Positions 15,810-25,986 are shown, numbered from the stretch's first letter. The stretch: 64,000 bases of DNA from CANMXU01 sp052030545 (GCF_052030545.1 NZ_JBPDIH010000012.1:54459-118458); one strand, 5' to 3'. The notes: generated by a model not told the origin, from the sequence alone. Made by a program: numbers and translations.

Positions 15810-16979
15810 CTACTCTCCTTCGAGGCCACGCACAGGTTTCAACTGTTCCCAGTCGTGACAAGATGGACACGACCAATAATGCGTACTGCTATTAAAGCCA
15901 CATGTACGGCAGCTATAACGATGCTTAACATTGATATACGCTGATATCAGCTCTTTAATCACGTCGAGTTGCTCATTGCCTTCGTGCTTTTCCGATTCGG
16001 TCATTTGCATTTGAATAAAATGCTTAAAGCCGCGAATAGTTGGTCGACGCTTTAACGCAGGTAACATAAAATCTTTCGCTTTTTTGGTACCGTGTTTTGA
16101 CTCGATATGATCAACATAGCAAATTAAGGTGCTGCTGCTAGCCGTTTCTTCATACACTTTTCGAATAAATTTATAAAATTCATCTTCAGCATTTAAGTGT
16201 TGATAACACGCATGCATTTTGACAATTACGTCTGGGAAAAACTCACTATCTTGAACGTAAATATCTTGATAGCATTTACATGCTTGTTCATATTGCTCGT
16301 GCTTTTCGTATATCTTTGCCATTAACCAATTAGCGCGACACGAATTTTGATCAAGCTGCAAGGCACTTTCTAGCAGTTCTAATACTTCAATGTACTTTTC
16401 ATCATCAAAAGCTGTAGTAGCTAACTCACAGTAAAAATTTGCCAAAGTGTGCATCAGCTTTTTATCTTTGGTATTTACAATCGCTTTTTTTAACGCAACA
16501 CCTTGATGCCAATCTTTGGTAGATTGGTAGATTTGCATTAAATAGGTAATGGATTTCATCCCGAATTGTTTAGATTTAAGCAGTTTTAAAAACATAGATT
16601 CAGCGCGGTCAAAAAGACCTGCACTTAAAAAGTCTTTACCTAATTCAAACAAGGCTTGTTGTTTTTCTTTATTCTGTAAGTGCTTCTGACGTACTAAGTG
16701 TTCGTGAACTTTTAAAGCGCGATCTAATTCGCCTCTTTTACGAAAAAGATTCGCTAAAGCAAAATGTGCTTCAACAGTATCGTCTTCGACTTTTAGCGCT
16801 TCTATAAGGTAATCAATGGCTTTATCTTGCTGATTAGAAAGTAAATAGTTTAAGCCTGTTGAGTATTTAATTGATAAATCTTGCTTAACTGAGTGCGTAT
16901 TTTGCTTAATACTATTGCGGCCCATAAACCAACCGTAACCCATGGCGATTGGTAATAATAAAAACAGAAGTTCTAACAT
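15810..16979 (-). CDS. lapB: Lipopolysaccharide assembly protein B (TPR and rubredoxin-type zinc domain)
   Basis: 389 residues. One N-terminal membrane helix (about 3-18), then TPR repeats (about 35-330), then a C-terminal rubredoxin-like metal domain with CRTCGF and CPSCHDW. In E. coli, LapB (YciM) sits in the inner membrane facing the cytosol and presents LpxC to the FtsH protease, setting LPS levels. It follows lapA by 31 bases in the conserved order lapA-lapB-pyrF. Length matches the E. coli protein. Confidence 0.95.
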   Translation of the reverse strand: MLELLFLLLPIAMGYGWFMGRNSIKQNTHSVKQDLSIKYSTGLNYLLSNQQDKAIDYLIEALKVEDDTVEAHFALANLFRKRGELDRALKVHEHLVRQKHLQNKEKQQALFELGKDFLSAGLFDRAESMFLKLLKSKQFGMKSITYLMQIYQSTKDWHQGVALKKAIVNTKDKKLMHTLANFYCELATTAFDDEKYIEVLELLESALQLDQNSCRANWLMAKIYEKHEQYEQACKCYQDIYVQDSEFFPDVIVKMHACYQHLNAEDEFYKFIRKVYEETASSSTLICYVDHIESKHGTKKAKDFMLPALKRRPTIRGFKHFIQMQMTESEKHEGNEQLDVIKELISAYINVKHRYSCRTCGFNSSTHYWSCPSCHDWEQLKPVRGLEGE

Positions 16980-17010
16980 AGGGTATTTGAAGCCTTATAA
17001 GTATTCATAA

Positions 17011-17241
17011 TTAAGATTTTGTTTTTTTTGTGCGCACAGCACGAACCATTTTCCACAGAAGAGCGGTCAACAATCCGAGAATAAAACCAATAAAGGTAAA
17101 TAAACTTACCGCAGCAGCGACAGGCATTTCAACGCGGGCAATAAGGTAATTAAGCGATAATAATTGATCATTTTGACTGCCGAAAATAAAGGCAATAGCA
17201 AATAAGATAATCAGAAAAAATAAGGTGATATAAACTCGCAC
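17011..17241 (-). CDS. lapA: Lipopolysaccharide assembly protein A (DUF1049)
   Basis: 76 residues with two membrane helices (about 3-21 and 38-64). The first is followed by GSQNDQLLSLNYLIA, typical of the LapA/YciS family, and the C-terminus is a basic tail. It is the partner of LapB in LPS regulation. It is first of the pair; a terminator at 17306-17330 separates it from ihfB, so lapAB probably has its own promoter in the 128-base gap. Confidence 0.9.
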   Translation of the reverse strand: MRVYITLFFLIILFAIAFIFGSQNDQLLSLNYLIARVEMPVAAAVSLFTFIGFILGLLTALLWKMVRAVRTKKTKS

Positions 17242-17305
17242 TACTCACTCCATCTTAATATTCATATGGCTGACTTATTATAGTAAAACCACATGATTTT
17301 ACATA

Positions 17306-17330
17306 TAAAAAAGGCATGCTAACGCATGCC
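17306..17330 (-). terminator. Rho-independent terminator after ihfB
   Basis: On the minus strand GGCATGC-GTTA-GCATGCC is followed by six T. It lies 40 bases after the ihfB stop. Confidence 0.9.
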
Positions 17331-17369
17331 GTTTATTCTGAATAATTATACCATTAGGGATAATTATAG

Positions 17370-17654
17370 CTACGCTGATTGATTAACTCGCTCGCGAAGC
17401 TCTTTACCAGGTTTAAAGTGAGGGACATACTTTCCAGCAAGCTCGACAGAGTCACCAGTTTTTGGGTTCCGCCCAACTCGTGGAGCACGATAATGTAATG
17501 AAAAACTACCGAATCCTCTAATTTCTATGCGGTCACCTTTTGACAAGGTTTGCGCCATCATTTCAAGAATTTCTTTAATCGCTAGTTCTACATCTTTTGC
17601 AGATAAATGACTTAATTTGTCTGCTAGTCTTTCAATGAGTTCTGACTTGGTCAT
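17370..17654 (-). CDS. ihfB: Integration host factor subunit beta
   Basis: 94 residues of the HU/IHF fold. The DNA-intercalating arm has RAPRVGRNPKTGD (about 57-69), with the Pro that kinks DNA in IHF. The start MTKSELIERLA is the normal one, and a strong GGGAGG precedes the ATG. IHF beta pairs with IHF alpha to bend DNA in transcription, recombination and replication. It follows rpsA, the conserved gammaproteobacterial order. Confidence 0.97.
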   Translation of the reverse strand: MTKSELIERLADKLSHLSAKDVELAIKEILEMMAQTLSKGDRIEIRGFGSFSLHYRAPRVGRNPKTGDSVELAGKYVPHFKPGKELRERVNQSA

Positions 17655-17702
17655 TAGACCTCCCAGTTTTCATTTAGCTTCGCGCCAATGGAGTTTTAAA
17701 CA

Positions 17703-17726
17703 GAGGGGAACCTTAGGTCTCCCCTC
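17703..17726 (-). terminator. Hairpin between rpsA and ihfB, possible partial terminator
   Basis: GAGGGGA on one side pairs with TCCCCTC on the other, with an inner ACC/GGT. It is not followed by a clean T tract (GTTTAAAACT), so it may be an attenuator or mRNA-stabilising hairpin rather than a full stop. Confidence 0.5.
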
Positions 17727-17746
17727 ACCTTTGTGTCCTACTAAAA

Positions 17747-19408
17747 TTAGCTTTTAGCGTTTTTGAATGCTTCAGCCATTGCGCTTAAACCAGACTCTTC
17801 AGCTTGATTTAAGTTATCCATAGCTTCACGTTCGTCAGCTTGGTCTTTCGCTTTGATTGATAAGCTGATAGTGCGGTTCTTACGATCAACACCAACAAAC
17901 TTAGTTTCAACGCTGTCACCAACTGATAATTCAGTTGTTGCATCTTCAACGCGTTCGCGTGAAATGTCAGCTACACGTAGGTAACCTTCAACGCCTTCTG
18001 CTAATTCAACTTTAGCACCTTTAGCATCTACTTCAACAACCTTACCAGTAACAATAGCACCTTTTTTGTTATCTGTCAGATACTGATTGAACGGGTCATC
18101 TTCAGCTTGTTTAACACCAAGAGAGATACGCTCACGCTCAGGGTCAACTTGTAATACAACAGCTGAGATTTCATCACCTTTCTTGTATTCACGAACAGCT
18201 TCTTCACCGCCAGCCCATGAAATGTCAGATAAGTGAACAAGACCGTCAATACCACCGTCAAGACCAATGAAGATACCGAAGTCAGTGATTGACTTGATCT
18301 TACCTGATACTTTGTCGCCTTTGTTGAAGTTCTTAGCAAACTCTTCCCAAGGGTTCGGGATACATTGCTTAAGGCCAAGAGAAATACGACGACGTTCTTC
18401 GTCAATTTCAAGAACCATAACTTCAACTGTGTCGCCTAAGTTAACAACTTTAGATGGGTGGATGTTTTTGTTAGTCCAATCCATTTCAGAAACGTGAACT
18501 AAACCTTCAACGCCTTCTTGGATTTCAACGAAACAACCGTAGTCAGTTAAGTTAGTTACGCGACCAGAAAGTTTAGCACCTTCAGGGTAACGCTTAGCGA
18601 TAGCTACCCATGGATCTTCGCCTAACTGCTTCATACCTAGAGATACACGAGTACGCTCACGGTCGAATTTCAATACTTTAACTTGGATTTCATCACCAAC
18701 ATTTACGATTTCACTTGGGTGCTTAACACGCTTCCAAGCCATATCTGTAATGTGAAGTAGGCCGTCAATGCCGCCTAAATCAACGAACGCACCGTAGTCA
18801 GTTAAGTTCTTAACGATACCCTTAACTTCAATGCCTTCAGCTAGTGATTCTAATAGTGCATCACGTTCTACGCTGCTTTCTGATTCGATAACAGCACGAC
18901 GAGAAACAACAACGTTATTACGCTTTTGATCAAGCTTAATAACTTTGAATTCTAGGTCTTTGCCTTCAAGGTGAGCAGTGTCACGTACTGGACGTACATC
19001 TACTAATGAACCTGGTAAGAAAGCACGGATATTGCTAACTTCAACAGTGAAACCACCTTTAACTTTACCGTTGATAACACCGATAACAGTTTCTTTTTCT
19101 TCGTATGCTTTTTCAAGCACTTGCCATGCTTCGTGGCGTTTTGCTTTTTCACGAGAAAGAATTGTTTCACCGAAACCATCATCAGTAGCATCTAATGCAA
19201 CGTCGATTTCATCACCAACACTAATTTCAACTTCACCAGCGGTGTTTTTGAATTGGTCGATAGAGATTACAGATTCAGATTTTAAGCCGGCGTCAACTAA
19301 AACGTTGTCTTTGTTGATGGCTACCACGGTTCCTTTGATAATTGAACCAGGACGTGTTTCGATTTCTTTTAAACTTTCTTCAAAAAGTTGTGCAAAATTT
19401 TCAGTCAT
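17747..19408 (-). CDS. rpsA: 30S ribosomal protein S1
   Basis: 553 residues with six S1 RNA-binding domains. The repeated signature ends such as LTDYGAFVDLGGIDGLLH, LTDYGCFVEIQEGVEGLVH and ITDFGIFIGLDGGIDGLVH are plain. The first two domains tether S1 to the 30S subunit; the others bind mRNA leaders and allow initiation on structured messages. It lies between cmk and ihfB. In E. coli it is autoregulated at its translation start, and the 123-base leader here may do the same. Confidence 0.98.
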   Translation of the reverse strand: MTENFAQLFEESLKEIETRPGSIIKGTVVAINKDNVLVDAGLKSESVISIDQFKNTAGEVEISVGDEIDVALDATDDGFGETILSREKAKRHEAWQVLEKAYEEKETVIGVINGKVKGGFTVEVSNIRAFLPGSLVDVRPVRDTAHLEGKDLEFKVIKLDQKRNNVVVSRRAVIESESSVERDALLESLAEGIEVKGIVKNLTDYGAFVDLGGIDGLLHITDMAWKRVKHPSEIVNVGDEIQVKVLKFDRERTRVSLGMKQLGEDPWVAIAKRYPEGAKLSGRVTNLTDYGCFVEIQEGVEGLVHVSEMDWTNKNIHPSKVVNLGDTVEVMVLEIDEERRRISLGLKQCIPNPWEEFAKNFNKGDKVSGKIKSITDFGIFIGLDGGIDGLVHLSDISWAGGEEAVREYKKGDEISAVVLQVDPERERISLGVKQAEDDPFNQYLTDNKKGAIVTGKVVEVDAKGAKVELAEGVEGYLRVADISRERVEDATTELSVGDSVETKFVGVDRKNRTISLSIKAKDQADEREAMDNLNQAEESGLSAMAEAFKNAKS

Positions 19409-19531
19409 AACTTGTTTATAAACTCAGTTATTAATCCAATCAACTTACATGTTTCATGGGGTTGTTAATAAGGCCCGGTGCATCCTTACAGCAGGCTTGA
19501 TTGATGAGCAGTATGCTCGATTATTTTCTAG

Positions 19532-20212
19532 CTAAGTTAACTTACCATTCGCAAATGACAAGATTTTATTAACCACTTCTTGTATAGAAAGGTCAGTAGA
19601 ATCAACAGTTAACGCACCCTCTGCAGGTACAAGCGGAGCCACCTTTCGGTTTTGATCGCGCTCATCTCTTTGACGTATGTCATCCAAAAGGCGCCCGATT
19701 TTAACATCAAAGCCTTTTTCTTTCAACTGATTAAACCGTCTTTGTGCTCTTTCTTCAGCGCTAGCGGTGAGGAATACTTTAACGGGCGCATCGATAAATA
19801 CGACAGTTCCCATATCACGACCGTCAGCAACTAAACCTGGTGCTAGCTTAAAAGCGCGTTGACGACGCAACAAAGCTTCACGCACACGCGGAAACGCTGC
19901 AACTTTTGAAGCGATTGCGCCAACTTCTTCTGTACGAATGCTTGTTGTAACATCTTCCCCTTCAAGGATGACTTTACTTTCGCCGTCAGAAGTTATTTCA
20001 AACTGTACGTCAAGATGAGCGGCAATGGGAATAAGCGGCTCTTCTTCTTCGATTGCAATATTATGATGTTGAGTGGCAACAGCGAGAACACGATAAATTG
20101 CGCCGCTGTCTAATAAATGCCAGCCTAATTGCTCTGCAACTAAGCGCGCAGCTGTTCCTTTACCGGCACCACTTGGCCCATCAATAGTAATTACTGGAAT
20201 GCTTTCCTGCAT
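19532..20212 (-). CDS. cmk: Cytidylate kinase
   Basis: 226 residues from ATG 20212 (MQESIPVITIDGPSGAGKGT). The frame extends five codons up to a TTG, but that stretch is the GGGAGAAAG ribosome site, so ATG is chosen. The P-loop is GPSGAGKGT (about 12-20). VADGRDMGTVVF and the RRQR/QRDERD arginine stretches are typical of CMP kinases of the long bacterial type. The enzyme phosphorylates CMP and dCMP. It lies between aroA and rpsA as in E. coli. Confidence 0.96.
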   Translation of the reverse strand: MQESIPVITIDGPSGAGKGTAARLVAEQLGWHLLDSGAIYRVLAVATQHHNIAIEEEEPLIPIAAHLDVQFEITSDGESKVILEGEDVTTSIRTEEVGAIASKVAAFPRVREALLRRQRAFKLAPGLVADGRDMGTVVFIDAPVKVFLTASAEERAQRRFNQLKEKGFDVKIGRLLDDIRQRDERDQNRKVAPLVPAEGALTVDSTDLSIQEVVNKILSFANGKLT

Positions 20213-20297
20213 ACATCTTTCTCCCAAAGTCGAAAATCGGCGGCATTATACGAGATTTATATTGCAAAATCGCGTAAAAATTTAACCTTTAACGTAA

Positions 20298-21578
20298 TTA
20301 ACAAGAAACTTGTGCTAACTTGTCAAAATAATCAGGGAATGTTTTCGCTGTACATTTAGGATCGTTAATCGTTACTGGTGTATCACTTAGCGCCACTAGT
20401 GAGAAACACATGGCAACACGGTGATCATCATAAGTATCAATCGCTGCATGCGTTAATGTTTTAGGTGGTGTTATAGTAATAAAGTCCTCACCTTCAACCA
20501 CTTCAGCACCTACTTTTCTAAGCTCGGTTGCCATTGCAAATAATCGGTCGGTTTCTTTAACGCGCCAGTTGTAGATATTACGAATAGCGGTTGTACCTGT
20601 GGCAAAAAGTGCGGTTGTCGCTATCGTCATTGCGGCATCTGGAATGTGATTCATGTCCATATCGACTGCAGTTAATGGTTTGCCAATAACAGTAATTGAT
20701 TCGTCATGCCAATGAACTTCAGCGCCCATTTTTTCTAAAACATCAGCGAAGTGTTTATCGCCTTGTACGCTCAATTTTCCTACCCCATGTACAGTGATTT
20801 GTCCACCTTTGATAGCACCTGCGGCTAAAAAGTAAGAAGCAGATGACGCATCACCTTCAACCATGTATCGTTCGACTGCTTGATAGCTTTGGTTACCCGT
20901 GACAGTAAACGACTTATAATCATTGTTCTTCACGTTAATGCCAAAACGACTCATAATATTCAGTGTAATATCAATATAAGGTTTTGAAACTAATTCGCCT
21001 TCGATTTCAATTTGAGTATTGGTTTTTAGCAATGGTGCGATCATTAAAATAGCAGTTAAAAACTGGCTTGATATTGAACCATCAATGGTAACTGTTTTAC
21101 CAGAAAGCGCTTTACCATTAATTTTTACCGGTGGGTAATCTTTGTTTTCAAGGTATTCGATATCGGAATCAAGCTGCGCTAACGCGTCAACTAAATGACC
21201 AATTGGGCGCTCTTTCATTCTTGGTTCACCGGTTAACACGAATTCCCCTTCACTTGCGGCAAGGGCTGCGCAAAGAGGACGCATAGCAGTGCCAGCATTA
21301 CCGAGGTATAACTCAAGCGGCTTGTCGGTCTTAAAAAAGCCATTGTTACCAACAACAGTACATTCAGTGCCACAGTCGCTTAAAGTGTATTTAATGCCAA
21401 GACTCGTTAATGCGTTAAGCATGTGCTTAATGTCATCACTGACTAATAAGTTAGTAATTTTAGTTGTTCCATTGGCTAATGCAGCAATGAGCAATGCACG
21501 ATTAGATAAACTTTTAGAGCCTGGTAAAAATACTTCACCATTAATTTTATCTATCGGCTGTAATGTTAACTGTTCCAC
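20298..21578 (-). CDS. aroA: 3-phosphoshikimate 1-carboxyvinyltransferase (EPSP synthase, class I)
   Basis: 426 residues. The PEP-binding stretch LGNAGTAMRPL (about 91-101) with GEPRMKERPIG marks a class I enzyme, the glyphosate-sensitive type. The lysine/serine motif near the start reads LPGSKSLSNRALL. It makes EPSP from shikimate-3-phosphate and PEP in aromatic amino-acid synthesis. It starts with GTG immediately after the serC stop (no gap), so translation is coupled to serC, as expected for the serC-aroA operon. Confidence 0.98.
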   Translation of the reverse strand: MEQLTLQPIDKINGEVFLPGSKSLSNRALLIAALANGTTKITNLLVSDDIKHMLNALTSLGIKYTLSDCGTECTVVGNNGFFKTDKPLELYLGNAGTAMRPLCAALAASEGEFVLTGEPRMKERPIGHLVDALAQLDSDIEYLENKDYPPVKINGKALSGKTVTIDGSISSQFLTAILMIAPLLKTNTQIEIEGELVSKPYIDITLNIMSRFGINVKNNDYKSFTVTGNQSYQAVERYMVEGDASSASYFLAAGAIKGGQITVHGVGKLSVQGDKHFADVLEKMGAEVHWHDESITVIGKPLTAVDMDMNHIPDAAMTIATTALFATGTTAIRNIYNWRVKETDRLFAMATELRKVGAEVVEGEDFITITPPKTLTHAAIDTYDDHRVAMCFSLVALSDTPVTINDPKCTAKTFPDYFDKLAQVSC

Positions 21579-22664
21579 TTATCTAACCCTCTCTTCAAAC
21601 TTTTTCATAAAATCTACGAGCTTTTGCACGCCTTCAATTGGCATAGCATTGTATATGCTAGCACGCATACCGCCCACTATTCTGTGCCCTTTTAAGGCCT
21701 TTAATCCAGCTTGGTCTGCTTCTGCAAGAAAATCTGCATTTAAGGCATCATCTGCTAACCAAAAAGGTACATTCATTGCACTTCGGTTTGCGCTTACCAC
21801 TGGATTATTATAAAGCGCGCTTTGATCAATATAGTTATATAACAAAGCCGCTTTTTCTTTATTTACTTGACTAATGGCTTCAACGCCACCTAAATCTTTA
21901 AGCCATTGAAACACAAGGCCTGCTAAATACCACGCATAGGTTGGCGGGGTATTATGCATTGAGTCGTTATCCGCCATTAATTGATAATTCATAATTGATG
22001 GTGTTTCAAGTCGCGCGTTGCCCAATAAATCTTCACGAACGATGACAATGGCTAAACCAGAAGGACCAATATTTTTTTGTGCACCAGCATAAATTAACCC
22101 AAATTGGCTAACATCAATTTCACGCGATAAAATCATTGATGACATATCAGCAACAATCGGCACGCCATTGGTTTGTGGTATCTCATGTATTTCAATGCCA
22201 TCTACCGTTTCATTGGGACAGTAGTGCACATACGCTGCATCTGGCGTTAACGGCCAATCTTTAGAGTCGGTAACAAAAGTGCCCTGCTCATTGCTTTCAA
22301 CCACGTTAATGGTATTAATGTTGCCAAAGTTTTTTGCTTCAGCTGCCGCACCTTTTGACCAAGACCCGGTGATAATATAATCAGCGCTTTTACCTTGCGG
22401 TAATAAATTTAATGGTACTGCAGAGAATTGGCCACGACCACCGCCATGACAAAACAGTACTTTATAGTTTTCAGGAATATGCATTAAATCACGCAAATCG
22501 GCTTCGGCTTGTTTGGCCACAGCCATGTAATCAGCACTACGGTGACTTAATTCCATGACTGAGCTGCCAATGCCCTGCCAATTGATAAACTCTTGCTGTG
22601 CTTTTTCCATTACCGGCTTAGGTAACATTGCAGGACCAGCACAAAAATTAAAGATACCTGACAT
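21579..22664 (-). CDS. serC: Phosphoserine aminotransferase
   Basis: 361 residues, class V PLP aminotransferase. Start MSGIFNFCAGPAMLP is typical, and the PLP lysine lies in YAGAQKNIGPSGL. It makes phosphoserine and, in vitamin B6 synthesis, the equivalent hydroxythreonine phosphate. It heads the serC-aroA pair and is separated from gyrA by a terminator. Confidence 0.98.
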   Translation of the reverse strand: MSGIFNFCAGPAMLPKPVMEKAQQEFINWQGIGSSVMELSHRSADYMAVAKQAEADLRDLMHIPENYKVLFCHGGGRGQFSAVPLNLLPQGKSADYIITGSWSKGAAAEAKNFGNINTINVVESNEQGTFVTDSKDWPLTPDAAYVHYCPNETVDGIEIHEIPQTNGVPIVADMSSMILSREIDVSQFGLIYAGAQKNIGPSGLAIVIVREDLLGNARLETPSIMNYQLMADNDSMHNTPPTYAWYLAGLVFQWLKDLGGVEAISQVNKEKAALLYNYIDQSALYNNPVVSANRSAMNVPFWLADDALNADFLAEADQAGLKALKGHRIVGGMRASIYNAMPIEGVQKLVDFMKKFEERVR

Positions 22665-22712
22665 CTGTTCTACAACCTTTCTATTTAACTAATTTTGTTA
22701 ATGATTAAACAT

Positions 22713-22739
22713 AAAAAAGGGCGGTTAAAACCGCCCTTT
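22713..22739 (-). terminator. Rho-independent terminator after gyrA
   Basis: AAAGGGCGGTT pairs perfectly with AACCGCCCTTT; on the minus strand it runs into a T tract. It lies 20 bases after the gyrA stop. Confidence 0.93.
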
Positions 22740-22758
22740 CATTAAACTTAACTACAGA

Positions 22759-25476
22759 CTACTCTTGTGTTTCGTCTTCTGCAGTTGAATCAACTTCAGG
22801 GTTAGCTGGTGTTTCAGCACTAGCTTCTACATTTTCAACGGCGCCAGTTGCTTGTTCACCTTCTTCGCCATTATCTACTTCAGATTCCTGAATTTCGTCA
22901 ATGCGTTGAAGCGCAACTACATGCTCGTCGTCAGCTGTGCGAATTAAGCGTACACCTTGAGTATTACGACCAATAACGCTCACTTCATTAACACGAGTAC
23001 GTACTAATGTGCCGTTGTCGGTAATTGCCATAATTTCATCAAGCTCTTCCACTTGAACCGCGCCAACAACTGGACCATTACGTTCACTGACTTTAATCGA
23101 CACTACGCCTTTGGTTGCACGTGATTTAGCTGGATATTCCGCTAAGTCAGTACGTTTACCAAAGCCATTTTCCGTAATAGTTAAAATTGGACCGTCATTT
23201 TTAGGCACAATCAGTGATACCACTTTTTGTTCACCTTCAAGCTTCATACCACGCACACCCGTACCAGTACGGCCAATAGGTTTCAATGCCCATTGTTGCT
23301 CACCCGTTTCAGGGTCAATTTTAATTTCACCTGTTTCACTGTCGCGTTTTTTCTCATTAAAACGCACGACTTTACCTGCGTCTGAGAATAACATGATGTC
23401 GTTGTCACCGTCGGTAATATCAACGCCAATCAAGGTATCATCATCACGTAAGTTAAGAGCAATAATACCGTTAGCACGTTGATTAGAGTACGCGTTTAAC
23501 GCGGTTTTCTTCACCGTACCTGACGCCGTCGCCATAACAATGTATTTATCGTCGGCATATTCACGTACTGGTAAAATAGCGGTAATACGTTCGTCAGCTT
23601 CTAATGGTAATAAGTTGACAATTGGGCGACCACGCGCAGTACGACTTGCTAATGGTAACTGGTATACTTTTAACCAATAAAGTTTGCCACGGTTTGAGAA
23701 ACATAAAATGGTGTCGTGGGTATTGGCAACCAATAAACGTTCGATGAAATCTTCTTCTTTCATCTTCGTTGCCGCTTTACCTTTACCGCCACGACGCTGA
23801 GCTTCATAATCACTCAGTACTTGATATTTCACGTAACCTTCGTGCGAAAGCGTCACAACAACGTCTTCTTCACAAATTAAATCTTCTAGCGATAAATCAT
23901 GTGAGGCATTGGTGATTTCTGTACGACGTTCATCACCAAAATCTTCACGAATCACTTCTAACTCTTCACGAATAACTTCCATTAAACGCTCAGGGCTGGC
24001 AAGAATATGCATTAATTCAGCGATAAGGTCTAATAACGCTTTGTACTCACTTAGAATTTTTTCATGTTCCATGCCTGACAATTTATATAACTGCAGATCA
24101 ACAATCGCTTTTGCTTGTTCTGCTGTTAGATAATATAAACCATCACGGATACCGTATTCAGGCTCTAACCACTCAGGGCGAGCAGCATCATTTCCTGCTG
24201 CGCTAAGCATTTGGGCTACATCGCCTAATTGCCAACCTTGAGAAATTAATTTTTCTTCAGACTCTTTACGGTTACTTGATGCTTTGATCAGCTCAATAAT
24301 CGGGTCAATATTAGCAAGGGCGATTGATAAGCCTTCTAATATATGCGCGCGTTCTCTAGCTTTACGTAATTCAAATATCGTACGGCGAGTCACCACTTCA
24401 CGGCGATGCAGTACAAACGCTTCAAGCATTTCTTTTAAGTTAAATAATTTAGGCTGGCCATTAGCCAACGCCACCATATTTAAACCAAAAGACACTTGCA
24501 TTTGAGTTAGTTTGTAAAGGTTATTTAGAACAACCTCACCTACTTCACCACGTTTCACTTCAATGACCATACGCATACCGTCTTTATCAGACTCATCACG
24601 TAAGGCAGAAATACCTTCTAAGCGCTTTTCTTTAACTAGCTCTGCCATTTTTTCAATTAGGCGAGCTTTGTTTACCTGGTATGGTAGCTCATGAACAACA
24701 ATGGTTTCTTTGCCCGTTGTTTCATTCACTTCAATTTCAGCACGAGCACGAATTTTTATTTTACCGCGACCGGTTTTGTAGGCGTCTTGAATTCCTGCAC
24801 GACCACTGATAATACCGGCAGTTGGAAAATCAGGACCTGGTATATACTCAATTAACTCTTCAATGCTGATATCTTCATTTTCAATCAGCGCTAAAGCACC
24901 ATTGATTACTTCAGTTAAATTATGTGGCGGAATATTGGTCGCCATACCAACAGCAATACCTGAAGAACCATTCACTAATAATGCAGGAATACGAGTTGGC
25001 ATTACCGCTGGGATATGCTCAGTACCATCATAGTTAGGTACAAAATCAACCGTTTCTTTATCAAGATCTGCCAAAATTGAATGGGAAATTTTGTTCATGC
25101 GAATTTCGGTATAACGCATTGCAGCTGCGGAATCACCGTCAACTGAGCCAAAGTTACCTTGGCCGTCTACCAACATATAACGCATTGAAAAGTCTTGTGC
25201 CATACGTACGATCGTATCGTACACAGCAGTATCACCATGCGGGTGATATTTACCAATAACGTCACCAACGACACGCGCTGATTTTTTATAGGGTTTATTC
25301 CAATCATTACCTAATACATTCATTGCGAATAACACGCGACGATGCACAGGTTTTAGGCCGTCTCGTACATCTGGTAATGCACGGCCCACGATCACGCTCA
25401 TGGCATAATCAAGGTATGAACTTTTCAGTTCATCTTCAATATTTACTGGAGCGATATTATTTGCCAAATCGGTCAT
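22759..25476 (-). CDS. gyrA: DNA gyrase subunit A
   Basis: 905 residues. The catalytic tyrosine is Tyr122 in MRYTEIRM, and the quinolone-resistance region reads GKYHPHGDTAVYD with Thr83 and Asp87. The C-terminal part is the six-bladed DNA-wrapping domain, including the GyrA box YEAQRRGGKGK, and ends in an acidic tail. Gyrase introduces negative supercoils. Position 83 is threonine rather than E. coli serine; threonine is the wild-type residue in several gammaproteobacteria, so it is not evidence of resistance. Confidence 0.99.
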   Translation of the reverse strand: MTDLANNIAPVNIEDELKSSYLDYAMSVIVGRALPDVRDGLKPVHRRVLFAMNVLGNDWNKPYKKSARVVGDVIGKYHPHGDTAVYDTIVRMAQDFSMRYMLVDGQGNFGSVDGDSAAAMRYTEIRMNKISHSILADLDKETVDFVPNYDGTEHIPAVMPTRIPALLVNGSSGIAVGMATNIPPHNLTEVINGALALIENEDISIEELIEYIPGPDFPTAGIISGRAGIQDAYKTGRGKIKIRARAEIEVNETTGKETIVVHELPYQVNKARLIEKMAELVKEKRLEGISALRDESDKDGMRMVIEVKRGEVGEVVLNNLYKLTQMQVSFGLNMVALANGQPKLFNLKEMLEAFVLHRREVVTRRTIFELRKARERAHILEGLSIALANIDPIIELIKASSNRKESEEKLISQGWQLGDVAQMLSAAGNDAARPEWLEPEYGIRDGLYYLTAEQAKAIVDLQLYKLSGMEHEKILSEYKALLDLIAELMHILASPERLMEVIREELEVIREDFGDERRTEITNASHDLSLEDLICEEDVVVTLSHEGYVKYQVLSDYEAQRRGGKGKAATKMKEEDFIERLLVANTHDTILCFSNRGKLYWLKVYQLPLASRTARGRPIVNLLPLEADERITAILPVREYADDKYIVMATASGTVKKTALNAYSNQRANGIIALNLRDDDTLIGVDITDGDNDIMLFSDAGKVVRFNEKKRDSETGEIKIDPETGEQQWALKPIGRTGTGVRGMKLEGEQKVVSLIVPKNDGPILTITENGFGKRTDLAEYPAKSRATKGVVSIKVSERNGPVVGAVQVEELDEIMAITDNGTLVRTRVNEVSVIGRNTQGVRLIRTADDEHVVALQRIDEIQESEVDNGEEGEQATGAVENVEASAETPANPEVDSTAEDETQE

Positions 25477-25986
25477 AAATCGATGGTATCCCTAACTTAG
25501 AAAGAATTCAGAAAGTTTTCGAAATTATTATTTTAAATTAACAAGGCATACTAACACAAAATTTTGTGATGCCATACTGCTTTATTAAAGCGAATTTACA
25601 GGTAAAAATAAAGTAAAAAATCATCCGCTATTACATTATTACTACTCACATATAATCCTTTGATAAATATAGTTTAAAAAAGGATATCGAAACTAAAATA
25701 ATCAACGACACTTTAGCTTTGATGACTTTTTAAACAAGCTAAAAAGAGTAAATCATAGATATTAAATTTACATCAGTAAAACATGGTGAATAAACGCGCA
25801 AAAATAACAGTTATTCTCACCTATTTATCAAAAAGAAGAATACTAGTGTGCATTTTCTAACCGCTTAACCAAAATTATTTGAGCAAGCTCCCTTTTATAT
25901 CAAAATTGCGACAACATCTGCTAGGTTTGATAATCGCTTTGGTTTAGAATCAAAATACTTGTTTGTTAAATCAATAGTTCAATCTT
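25477..25986. other. Divergent intergenic region gyrA-ubiG
   Basis: 510 bases without a gene. A perfect 14-bp palindrome CACAAAATTTTGTG lies at 25555-25568 on the gyrA side, and a plausible promoter for ubiG at 25906-25934. No RNA gene was recognised. The gyrA promoter is expected here but was not identified with confidence. Confidence 0.6.
25906..25934 (+). promoter_or_regulatory. Possible sigma-70 promoter of ubiG
   Basis: TTGCGA at 25906-25911, a 17-base spacer, then GATAAT at 25929-25934, ending 52 bases before the ubiG start. Confidence 0.4.

Noticed and set aside
18978..19421. Long open frame opposite rpsA (and similar ones opposite gyrA, aroA and the receptor gene)
   Set aside because: These are shadows of highly expressed or repetitive genes, with no start signals or recognisable product.
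22759..25476. Thr83 in GyrA as quinolone resistance
   Set aside because: Threonine at this position is wild type in several gammaproteobacteria; Asp87 is also intact.
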